The notes beneath the pieces were generated by a model. The model was given only the letters and a program-made list of their open reading frames with translations, was not told the origin of the DNA and did not search any database. A DNA stretch of 64,000 nt, taken from Humulus lupulus (Eukaryota > Streptophyta > Magnoliopsida > Rosales > Cannabaceae). The position numbers were made by a program, and so were the translations under genes. This document shows, piece after piece, positions 11,680-21,263 of the stretch. Every line of letters begins with the position of its first letter. The first letter of the stretch is position 1. The stretch is taken from contig NC_084793.1 of the NCBI RefSeq assembly GCF_963169125.1, positions 41,845,578-41,909,577 of the forward strand. The letters run 5' to 3'.

Positions 11680-14053
11680 ATGAATACAGAACAGACAGAT
11701 ACTACAACTGGTCAGAGTGATCAGGGCCAGAATAACAACAGCCAGGGTCAGGAAAATGACCAGTCTCAGATTCCACAGCCAGCTCCTACAAACTGGCAGT
11801 AGTTGTTTAATGACTTGCAGGCTATAGTGTTGAAACAAGGAGAGGACTTCGTCTCCTGAGACAGCAACAAGTGCCTGTAGTGGTTGGTGTATCAGAGGCA
11901 CCTCCTGTGTCCATGCCAGTAGTTGGACAGCTGCCTGAGGTTGGAAACAAATGGGAACCTCTTTATGAAAGGTTCAGGAAGCAACAACCTCCTGTTTTTT
12001 AGGGCAGTGCAAATCCTGCCAAGGCAGAACAATGGATGAGCATGATTACCACTATCCTAGACTTTATGAGGGTAGCTGGTAGTGAGAGGGTGGCATGTGC
12101 TACCTATATGTTTCAGGATGATGCCCGGATTTGGTGGGAAGTGATTGCCCAGACCAAGAATGTTAATACCCTGAGCTAGGAGGAGTTTCGGACCTTGTTT
12201 AATGAAAAGTATTACAATGATGCCATCAGGGCAGCTAAAGCTGAGGAATTCATCAAGCTAGTTCAGGGAAGCTTATCAGTTACTGAATATGCCTTAAAAT
12301 TTGACCGTTTGGCAAAGTTTGCCAAGGAACTGGTGCCCACTGATGGGACCAGGAGAAAGAGTTTCCTCCAGGGGCTACAGCCCAGGTTAGCCCGTGACGT
12401 TTGTATCACCACTGTGGCGGGGGTTACTACCTACACACAGGTGGTTGAGAAGGCACTCACAGCTGAGAGTGCAGAGACCAAGATCTGGCGTGACAGTGCA
12501 GCCAGAAAGGATTTCAGGAGGACAGTTCCTCCATTTGTGGGTTCTGGTAGGGCTGTTGGCCCCAGTGATCAGAAAAGGAAGGTTCCTGACACCTTCCCAG
12601 TTCCAGGTTCTGACAGGAGGCCCCGTGGTATTACAATGGGCCGTCCTGGGGGCAGTGAAGCCTGGAAGACTCGTCCTGAATGCTCTAGATGCAAGAAGCG
12701 CCATTTGGGAGAGTGTAGGGCAAAGGCCTGCTACTTGTGTGGAGCAGTGGGTTATCTTAAGAAGGATTGCCCTCAGGTAGGGAAAGAAGAACCCAGAAAG
12801 GTGGACAGCTCGGCCCTAGCCCGAGTGTTCATGTTGACGCAAGCAGAAGCTGAGGCTTCCCCCTCAGTTGTTACAGGTCAGCTTCTTAGTGCTGGAATCC
12901 CTTATAATGTGTTGATTGATTCTGGTGCTACACATTCCTTTGTTGCTAGCAGCATTATTGATATATTGTGTAGACCTTGTGATTTCTATGCTGTGGGATT
13001 TGGTACTTTGTTACCCACTAGAGAGTTAGTGGTATCCAGGAGGTGGGTCAAATCTTTGCCAGTGACAGTGGAGGGCAGAGAGTTGTCATTGGACTTGATA
13101 GAGTTAGTTATGACTGACTTCGATATGATACTGGGTATGGATTGGTTGGCAAAGTATGGGGCAACTATTGACTACAGAAGGAAGATGGTCACCTTTGAGC
13201 CTGAAGGTGAGGATCCTTTTGTGTTTGTTGGTGCTGTGCATGGACCTCGCATTCCTGTGATTTCTGTGTTGAGGGCAAGGGATCTATTGCAAAGAGGTTG
13301 CATTGGATTCTTAGCCTGCGTGGTTGACACCACCCAGGTCATGCCAGTGAGACCAAAGGATAGTAGACTTGTATGTGAGTTTCTAGATGTGTTTCCAGAA
13401 GATTTTCCAGGATTGCCACCACACAGAGAGGTTGAGTTCGTTATAGAACTGGCACCAGGGACGGAGCCAGTGTCTAGAGCGCCTTACAGAATGGCCCCAG
13501 CTGAATTGAAAGAATTAAAAGTACAGTTGCAAGAGCTGTTAGATTTGGGTTTTATCAGACCTAGTTTCTCACCTTGGGGTGCGCCAGTTCTGTTTGTGAA
13601 AAAGAAGGATGGTTCTCTGAAAATGTGTATAGATTACAGAGAACTGAATAAGCTGACAATTAAGAATAAGTATCCTTTGCCAAGGATAGATGATTTGTTC
13701 GATCAGTTGCAAGGTAAGAAGGTATTCTCAAAGATCGACCTTCGTTCTGGTTATCATCAGTTGAGGGTCAAGGAGGGAGACATACCGAAGACTGCCTTTC
13801 GTACCAAGTATGGGCATTATGAGTTTCTAGTTATGTCATTTGGATTGACTAATGCCCCTACTGCTTTTATGGATCTGATGAACAGAGTGTTCAAGGATTA
13901 CTTAGACCAGTTTGTGATCGTCTTCATCGATGATATTCTGGTATATTCTCAGACTAAGTTAGAGCATGAGCAGCATCTGAGGTTAGTTCTACAGAGATTG
14001 AGGGAGCACAGATTGTTTGCAAAGTTTAAGAAGTGTGAGTTCTGGTTAAATAC
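11680..14053 (+). pseudogene. Tekay-type gag-pol, truncated inside RT
   Basis: An ATG at 11680 opens a Gln/Asn-rich gag N-terminus that is soon broken by TAG, TGA and a frameshift near 11.84 kb. Two further TAG codons lie before 12195; from there the frame is open to 14075. Visible parts are the gag core ([22 protein letters not shown]), a knuckle [14 protein letters not shown] in which the usual His is Tyr, protease with intact [11 protein letters not shown], and RT through FIDDILVYS to CEFWL. At about 14048 it switches to copia RT sequence, so RNase H, integrase and chromodomain are absent. The pol end at 443-1174 belongs to the same family but lies on the other side of the shared LTR. Relative to the intact copy at 21264-25946 this is an older, dead relative. 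Confidence 0.92.
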
Positions 14054-15127
14054 CTTCTACTGTAACCAAGCTTAAATCTGTTTACATACTCTTATCCATT
14101 GGTTTATGCATGGAATATGAGATTAATTTAATTGGATGTCTAAGTAGTTTTTACTGAATGGCTGACATGACAAAACCGTTTGAAGATCTCGACCAAAAAG
14201 ATTCTGTTGTGATTCTTATTCTTAATATTGATAACTTTCTGATCATTGTAAATGATGTAAAGAAATTATCAATAGAAAAGAAATGGTTTGTTGAACATTT
14301 CTAAATATTGGATTTAGAAAAGTCAAGAATGTTCTATACATTTAAGTCTATAGAGATTGAAAAAAACAAATTTTTGGCTATGTCTCAAGCAAATTATATA
14401 GATAAGAAGCTTAAATACTTTAGTTTACAAAAGTCCAAGAAATGATTTTTGCCTTCCCGATCAGGACAATATATTGTCTAAATAATTATGTCCATTTATT
14501 TTTTTACTAGAAAAGAAGTACATGAGACAGTATTCCTACAACTTAGTGATGGACTGTTTAATATATCGAATGTTATGTTTACGAATTAACATTTGTTAAA
14601 CGGTGGGAATAGTTAGCAGTTGTCAATCCAATGATGGATTGAGTCATTGAATAGTTATAATGACTTAATTTTGAGAATCTTGAATATAATGGAGATTATA
14701 TGTTTGTGTATTTAGGTAGTGACCTAAAATCCCAAAAGATGAACTGATTTTAAACCAAATTGAAATCTTCAAAGATTGATATCAGAATCAGCTTCCATAA
14801 CTATGGAGGAGACAAATTAATCTGGAAATGTATTGGACATTTCAGATTTATATGCTTCACCATAAAAGCCTAAAAATAACACCTACGAGCAGTTAAATAG
14901 GCTATTTCATTTAGTTGAGTTCTTTGCCATTCTGGAAAGGGTTTCAGACTAGAATAAACTACTAGTATCTCATTGCTAAAGCAGTGGAGATACAACTATT
15001 CTAGAAGAACTAGAAATCATGAAAGGGTAAAGCACATGAAATGAAGTATCATTTAATTCAAGATGATTTTACATAATTGATGTAATGGTCTTTAAGATAA
15101 CTTCAAAACAGTTTCTTACAAAACTGT
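14054..15127 (+). pseudogene. Decayed Ty1/copia pol (RT to RNase H), first part
   Basis: Conceptual reading across many stops and indels shows copia landmarks in the right order. Near 14.06 kb is the start of RT ([10 protein letters not shown]). Near 14.2-14.27 kb is a degenerate region around the active site (ILNIDNFLIIVNDVKKL). Near 14.38 kb is MSQANYIDKKLKYFS. Near 15.03 kb is the RNase H end (EMKYHLIQD). The relic starts abruptly at the junction with Tekay RT and stops at 15127, where a solo LTR inserted. The last codons reappear at 37051-37136. Gag, protease and integrase were not found, so a deletion or rearrangement at about 14050 removed them. Confidence 0.75.
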
Positions 15128-15701
15128 TGTAGAGTCCCAGAACTTTACTTAGCTAGTTAGATGGTAGTATTAGTAGTAGTAGTAGTAGCTAGTAGTAGTT
15201 ATAGTATGATAGTTACTGTGGATTTTGGTTCAAGTCGGGACTTAGTTGAACACTCGTAGCAACACTTATAGATTTTATAAGTTTAACCTATAGTTTAAGA
15301 ATATTAATTATAACATAAGGTTTGATTAATATAGCTGATTATAAAGATGACATTTATTATACTATAAGGTTTAGATAGGATTAATAAGAACATGACACTT
15401 ATCGTGTGCAGCTTTATTTAAGCATTTAACTATAATTTAAATAGAAAGAAAGTTCAAGAAAGCTCTAGAATCTTCCAAGACCATTAAGAGCATGACATTT
15501 GTCATAGTCTTGTTTATTTGAGGAATTAAGCATTTTTAAGTGGATAATTCAAAAATAGAGGTTTCTAGAAGCTCTAGACTCTTCCAGAACCTGTTGGAAT
15601 CTCGTATTACTCAGTCAAACCTAATTAATCAATTCAAATTATGCCCAAAAAGTACAGTTATGTGTTTAATGTATTCATGAATGCCGATATATCGCAGCAT
15701 A

Positions 15702-15804
15702 GGGGCCGATATATCGCCACACGAGAGACACGAAAAATACGTCGTCGTTGCACGAACGATCAAACCAGCCTCAGGAATACTGGGGGAGGCGATATATCGG
15801 CCCC
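15702..15804. repeat. Exact 17-bp inverted repeat in the U3 of the split solo LTR
   Basis: GGGGCCGATATATCGCC at 15702-15718 is the exact reverse complement of 15788-15804. A third related copy (GCCGATATATCGC) lies at 15683-15695. All three stand upstream of the TATA box of this LTR once the nested Athila element is removed. Confidence 0.85.
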
Positions 15805-15896
15805 ACCTATGTATTTTTGAAAGCTCGATTTTTCAATTTTAAAAATAGCTTTAACCTCTTGACCAACTTCTGAACGTTTTGACCAAGTCTTCAGCC

Positions 15897-18491
15897 TGAT
15901 AACTCTAGAAAATAGAGTTATTTTACCACTTTTTATGTGCTAATTATTGCTTAATTCTTGAGTTTTTAATTGATTTATTAAGTTTAAAGTAATTTTGAAT
16001 TTATTGGTTTTATTTTGATTTTATTTATTTTTGTGTGTTTTTATAGTTATTTTGTTGTAAAATATTGTAGTTAATTATTTGAATTATTGTTGTTTAATTT
16101 GAGGTAAAAGAATGTTGGATTATTGAACTTAAATGTTAAATATAAATTAAGTTATAATTAATATTTTCAAAGAATTAACTTGATTTATTTTATAGTTGAA
16201 AATATTTTATTATGATTTAGTTTATGTTTATTTTCTAGGGAATTTATTGCACTTTTGGGCTTTGAAAAGTAAGGAAAAGAAAGGAAAAAATGGTATTTTT
16301 GAGAATCGAAAAAGATAAGCAGTCGTGGCCCACTCCAAGCCAACCTAATGCACCACCAAAGCCCATCTCTCCTCCCTACCTCCAGCCGAATCCAGGCCCA
16401 CCTCCAAACACCCCGTGCCTCCATTCAGCATCACTCCCAAGCCAGATGCTCTCTCCCTCCAGCCAACCTTCAACCCAAGCTCCTGGCCCACCTGCCACTC
16501 ACAAGTCAGGCCCAATTTCCCCCAGCTGAAACCACACGCCCCAAGCCCAATTGCCCAGCTCCTAGGCCCAATCACAGCCACCCCTAACCAGCTGCCATTT
16601 CCCCTTGAGCCCAACAAAAGCTCATTTTTGTACCTTTGTCCCCTTTGTCTAAAATGCCACATTTTTACCCAATTTTCTTACATATTTCACCGCAACATCA
16701 TCACTACACCCTATAATTTACCTCAACTTGTCATATTTACTTTATTTAATCAATTTAATGAATTTAAGTTGATTATTTTAATGCTCTCATTTTGTCTACA
16801 AATATGGAATTTCAAGACCATTTTAGGGTGCTTAATTTTTGGTTACCATCTTCTATCTACCATTTTTCTCTCTACCATTCTCTCTTCCATTTTTGGTTTT
16901 TCAAGAGCATTTTCAAGTATGTGTGTCATTTATTTTGTAATTTCTATTCTAGTTATGTGCTTCTAATCTTTTTCATAAGATTATTAAGATCATGATGAAG
17001 CAACTTGTAACTAGGTAATATTTATGTTTGTACGCCCTAATTTTCCACGGGCTATTAGCGAGCTGAGATATGGCATAATTATATCAGCCACGTGGCCGAA
17101 GTTTTTGTTGTCAGGTCCTACCTCTTTAGCTCGAGGTAACCAAAGGTTTACCAAGATTATTTAAGGGTCGAGTCAGGAATATGAAGACCGAAGGTCAAGA
17201 AGGCATCCAGGTCGAGGCACGAGCTGGAGTTGGAAGCTGTCCATTTATAAAGTCAACCACGCAATGTAAACGTGCATATATCAGACATCACGTGTCTGAT
17301 ATATCCCTTAATTCTCGGACACGCCGCATGAACGTGCGTGTTCAGGCACCCACGACTGGGTTGGGCTGTGCGGCCCATTATCCCCCTTACCTATTGATTA
17401 GACCACACTTCATTTGTCAGGTTTTAGGAATTAATCATGAATGTCACAGAAGTGACATGATGGGTCAGAAGGTCACGGGATGACCCCCCTTACCAACTCT
17501 CAGGTGCCCTCTCCTATAAATATGGAGACCCTAGGAGTTGCAAAGGGTTAGATCCTATTGTGTAACAAAATACCCTGTAAAGAATACCAGAAATATAGCA
17601 ATAATATTGGCTGGTGGAGTAGAAGGATTTTAACCTTTGAACCACCTAAAAACGTATTTGTGTCATCAATCCATTTTAAGATCATTCATCTATTTTGGTT
17701 CATTATTCAGCACTAATCCCTTTCTCTTATTTTCTTAATTACCTGTTGGCAAAGAACCGCGTCAACAATGTTGTATGTTGATTTCCCTTGTAATGCAACA
17801 AAGTTTATGGATTTTTCTTCTTCATATATGTTTTTCATCTTTAATATCCCATATTTTGGATTGTTAGATAATATGCACTTTGTTCTTCATTTTGCAAAAA
17901 CATAATATTCTTTGTGTCAGATGTGTCATTAAATTGTACACATCCATGCTTAGAACAAAAATATTATGTTTTGCTTTATAAATAATGTTATTTGATTTTT
18001 TGTTGTTTCATTAGGTTGATTCACATTAAATACTTTGAAATTATAATTTTTGAAAAGTGAAGAAAAATCCTATCTTTTTTGAAGTAATTTGTGCTTAAAA
18101 TTATAAATATATTTGGAAAATGATAGTTTGATTTATTTTAACTATCACTAAAACTTGGGAATCAATATACTAATAAATATTATTAAACTTACATTTTGTG
18201 GATTCTAGTATCTTAATAATCTTTCATTTTACCACTTATTTTCAAATCATTATTGGTTTATTTTTATTCTCTTAAATAACTTTATTTTCAATCTTTTATT
18301 TTATGTTCATAACATTAAACCTCATCAATCTTTGGAGCTAGGTTAGAATTTATTAATTTTGGTTTAAAATAGTTTTCTTTTTTATTTTAGACAACTCATT
18401 TGGGTTCGATCTCGTGCTTACACGAACACTATATATGATTCGTGCGCTTGCGAGTATAAATTTTTAAAACATACCCGTTTTGGGTCCATCA
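15897..18491 (+). repeat. Left LTR of the Athila-type element (interrupted)
   Basis: Matches 33955-35820 along its length except for an extra 744 bp at 17029-17772, a nested solo LTR plus one copy of its target duplication. Without that it is about 1,851 bp against 1,866 bp on the right. Confidence 0.92.
17029..17767 (+). mobile_element. Solo LTR of 739 bp inside the Athila left LTR
   Basis: It starts TGTACGCCCTA and ends GCGTCAACA, flanked by a perfect duplication ATGTT (17024-17028 and 17768-17772). The undisrupted site exists in the right Athila LTR near 35.09 kb, which proves the insertion. A TATAAATA box at 17515-17522 gives plus orientation. Upstream of it lie GCCACGTGGC (17087-17096) and CACGTG (17289-17294), the latter inside a 12-bp-arm palindrome at 17276-17304. 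The parent family is not identified. Confidence 0.93.
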
Positions 18492-18497
18492 AGTTTT

Positions 18498-18515
18498 TGG
18501 CACCATTGCCAGGGA
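18498..18515 (+). other. Primer-binding site of the Athila-type element
   Basis: TGGCACCATTGCCAGGGA lies six bases after the left LTR. It resembles the tRNA-Asp complement known from Athila elements, with about three changes. Confidence 0.75.
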
Positions 18516-18740
18516 GTTGCAAGAAGAAAGTAAACGAAATTTATCTCAAGGTTAGTAAATTCTTCAACTAGTTATTTTAATTTTTGCACTTAAAAAAAAG
18601 AAAAAAAACTATATATACAAAAATATAAAAATATATATTTATATAAAACTAAAAAAAAAAGATAAAAAGAAAATTTGGGACGGTTCTACCACCCATAAAA
18701 AAAAACACTTGCTTATATTTCTATATTTATTGCTTTTTTT

Positions 18741-18943
18741 AGTTGACGGCACTTGTGCCTCCTATCTATCTTTTTAATTTTTATAGTCGATGGCACTTGT
18801 GCCTCCTAATTTTGTTGTAATTTTTATTCCTTGTATTTCTTTGTTAGTTGACGGCACTTGTGCCTCCTAACCTTTGTTGTAATTTTCTTTATTTATCTTG
18901 TTGTTATTTTTATTTAATTATTGCAATTTACTAGTTGATGGCA
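18741..18943 (+). repeat. Spaced repeat array in the Athila leader, left half
   Basis: A core of about 23 bp, AGTTGACGGCACTTGTGCCT with CCT following, occurs at about 18741, 18784 and 18845. A fourth copy starts at 18934 and is cut by the Tekay insertion. Each core contains an internal inverted repeat (GGCAC...GTGCC). The array continues at 27305. Confidence 0.85.
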
Positions 18944-19676
18944 TGTAGTGCACCAAATTTTTTTTTTTAGATTATTTAAATTTTTGTGATTTATTTGATT
19001 TAAATGTTAAGTGTGATGAATTATTTTATTTAAGTGTTGTTATTTTATTTGGTTGATTATTTGTTTTATTTGATTGTGTTATTTTATTTAATTGTTAGAA
19101 ATGTTTTGGTTAATTAATTTAATAAGTGAATAATTGTGTAACATGTTATTTTACTATTAGTGTTACATTTTAATTAAGTGTGACAATTGAGGTAATTATG
19201 TGAGCTATGGTGGAATGCACTAAGGTGCATGGTAGATAGTAATGCACCCTAGTGATTTAGTGTGTGCTAGTGCATGGTAGCATGGTGCACATGTGTAGAT
19301 TTTCTACACATTTTATGTTTCCTTATTTTAGATTTTATTTGGGTTAATTTATTAAAAAAAAAGAAAAGAAATGGGAAATAGGGAGTTGGGCGTGTGACCT
19401 AGTGGGAAAGGAATAATTTCCTTAAGATGGTAAAAATAAAAAATTTAAGACCATAATCATTTTGGGGATAGGCATGATCATATTTTTATTCCTTTATATC
19501 TTTTTAAAATAAAGAGAAATTAAGAAAAATAAAAGGGAAATGGAAACCTACCTTATTGTGTTAGGGGAGACTTTATGGGAGGATTTGTGATAAAGAGGCT
19601 ATGAAAGGAGAGAAGAGCCGTTGCTCTTGTGTGTGTGGCTGCCGTGACCTAGAGAGAGAGGGATAGAGAGTGGCGT

Positions 19677-19711
<35 letters not shown>

Positions 19712-20306
19712 GAAAGAAAGAAAGGAAGAAGGAAGGAGAAGGTGAAGAGGAACCCCCTAGAGTATGTCTTCTTGTTTTCTCTTTTGCATAATCTCTTTAT
19801 TTGATAATATGTTATTGATTTGTGTTATTTTCTTGTGTGTGTTTGGGTTCTTCCTTCTCCTCATGGTGGCTTTCCCATAAAAACCCTAGGCTTGAACAAG
19901 GGTGTGGAGTTTGGGTATTTATCTTTTGTGTTCTTGATTTTACAATCAAGAGAGGTAGCAAATAGGTTTTCTCTATGGCACGCGTGGTGACGTGAGGAGT
20001 TCTTTCATCATGGGGTGTATGGCGTGGGGCAATCCTATGGACGATAAAACGATAAACGTAGAACGCCATTTAAATTATGTTTTGTTTTTAAGAGACTTTC
20101 CTAAATTATCAGTGGGACTCTGTTATTTAACTTAATTGGTTTTTCTTTGAACTTTGCATAAAAACCTATGTTTTATTTTAAACTTATGGCGCCAACTTGC
20201 ATGATTTTAAATAAGTCCCCCTGTGACCTTTAATAATGGATGGTATTCTTTTATAAATTTTGTTATGCGAATGTTTTGTAAGTATTAGTCTAGGGCGTTC
20301 TTTACA
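18944..20306 (+). repeat. 5' LTR of the intact Tekay-type element
   Basis: 1,363 bp, TG...CA. It contains a GA microsatellite at about 19,680-19,708 followed by a GAAAGAAAG-type stretch. It pairs with 25942-27304. Confidence 0.96.
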
Positions 20307-20308
20307 AA

Positions 20309-20320
20309 TGGTATCAGAGA
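20309..20320 (+). other. Primer-binding site of the intact Tekay-type element
   Basis: TGGTATCAGAGA, two bases after the LTR. It matches the initiator tRNA-Met complement except for the last base. Confidence 0.92.
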
Positions 20321-20390
20321 CGGTCGTCCATGTTTTCCAAGGACCCCCCCCATACACGCTAAGGATGGGAAAATCTCACTTTACCGCGTC

Positions 20391-20460
20391 GTAAGTATTT
20401 GCTTATGTGTTATTGCTTGTTTCTATTTTATTTAATGATTCTATTTGTTAACTGCTGTAG
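20391..20460 (+). other. Candidate 70-bp intron in the Tekay leader
   Basis: It begins GTAAGTATTT, is T-rich throughout and ends AACTGCTGTAG, all typical of a small plant intron. A second acceptor-like site (GATTGCCTTAG, ending 21254) stands nine bases before the gag ATG. Joining the same donor to that acceptor would skip the leader frame. This is inferred from sequence only. Confidence 0.4.
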
Positions 20461-20465
20461 TAAAT

Positions 20466-21002
20466 ATGCCTCCTGTGTTAGGAACAACAAAGAAACAATT
20501 GATTAAGCAGATCCGTGCAATTCCTAAAGTTGAGCTTGACGAAGACTACTACGATTGGAAGGTAGCGGTCTTAAAGACGACGAAGGAGGTTTGCGAACGT
20601 ATACAAAGAATGATGAATAAGAGAGGAGCCTTGCTTTGGCCCATAGAACAATACTGGGTAATGAGTGAGGCGTTGTCAATGTACCCAGAGGCTCTTTTAC
20701 AGTTAAATCAATCATAGAATAACGTTATGGTAGAGGACATGGAGTTTAGCACCATGGAGTTTACGATTCGCGACTTTCTGGTAAGTTACGAGCTTGATCA
20801 TCAGGAGCTGGTATTAGTAATGACGGATGATGGCGAAATAGAGGAGCGCTTAGAATCTGTGTATGACGTGGAGGAAGTACTTCGTGCTATATCGCGTCCG
20901 ACCCCGAGGATGGAGATTATGGCAAGCGCGCCTGACTATTACCACATTCCGGAGGACATTTTCAACTATGATTCAGGGGACGAGTCCACCGTCGAGGACT
21001 AG
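20466..21002 (+). CDS. Extra leader reading frame between primer-binding site and gag, with one in-frame TAG
   Basis: I do not recognise this protein. An ATG at 20466 opens 83 codons ending in TAG (20715-20717). The same frame continues: its next ATG is at 20727, and it runs to a stop at 21000-21002 (91 codons). Together they make about 178 codons with a single TAG. The first half is mixed and basic in places (GTTKKQLIKQIRAIPK, ELDEDYYDWKVAVLK). The second half is strongly acidic and ends YNYDSG-like then DESTVED. No zinc knuckle, protease or RT motif is visible. A candidate intron at 20391-20460 ends six bases before the ATG. The older Tekay block at 11.3 kb has a leader of only about 360 bases and lacks it. 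It could be one readthrough protein, two short proteins or a decaying accessory gene. Confidence 0.5.
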
Positions 21003-21263
21003 AGTCCACTTCGTGATCGTCGTATGGGGATACCAATAAATAAGATGGATTAGTAATAATTTCCTAAGACTTTAAGGAAACATGTTTTGGTTAATTAAAC
21101 ACTTTTTGGGATTGTTTAATTTTGGAATATTTTAAACATTTTTTTTCTATGGATATTTTATTGCAAATTTAATGGTGTGATGTGAATGCATGATTTACAA
21201 ATATCCATCGATATGCAAGTTCCTTCCTTACGATTTTTCCTGTGATTGCCTTAGAACTTCATC

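Noticed and set aside
12387..12704. Antisense frame of 105 codons opposite Tekay gag
   Set aside because: It is a shadow of the gag frame with no support of its own.
16290..16529. Proline-rich 79-codon frame, also present at 34349-34588
   Set aside because: Both copies are in the two Athila LTRs, so similarity is due to LTR duplication and not to selection on a protein.
18741..18943. Regularly spaced repeats that might suggest a CRISPR array
   Set aside because: Plant nuclear DNA; repeat copies vary and spacers are unequal and AT-rich; this is the leader of an Athila element.
19812..20069. 85-codon minus-strand frame repeated at 26810-27067
   Set aside because: It lies in both LTRs of the young Tekay element; near-identity reflects recent insertion.
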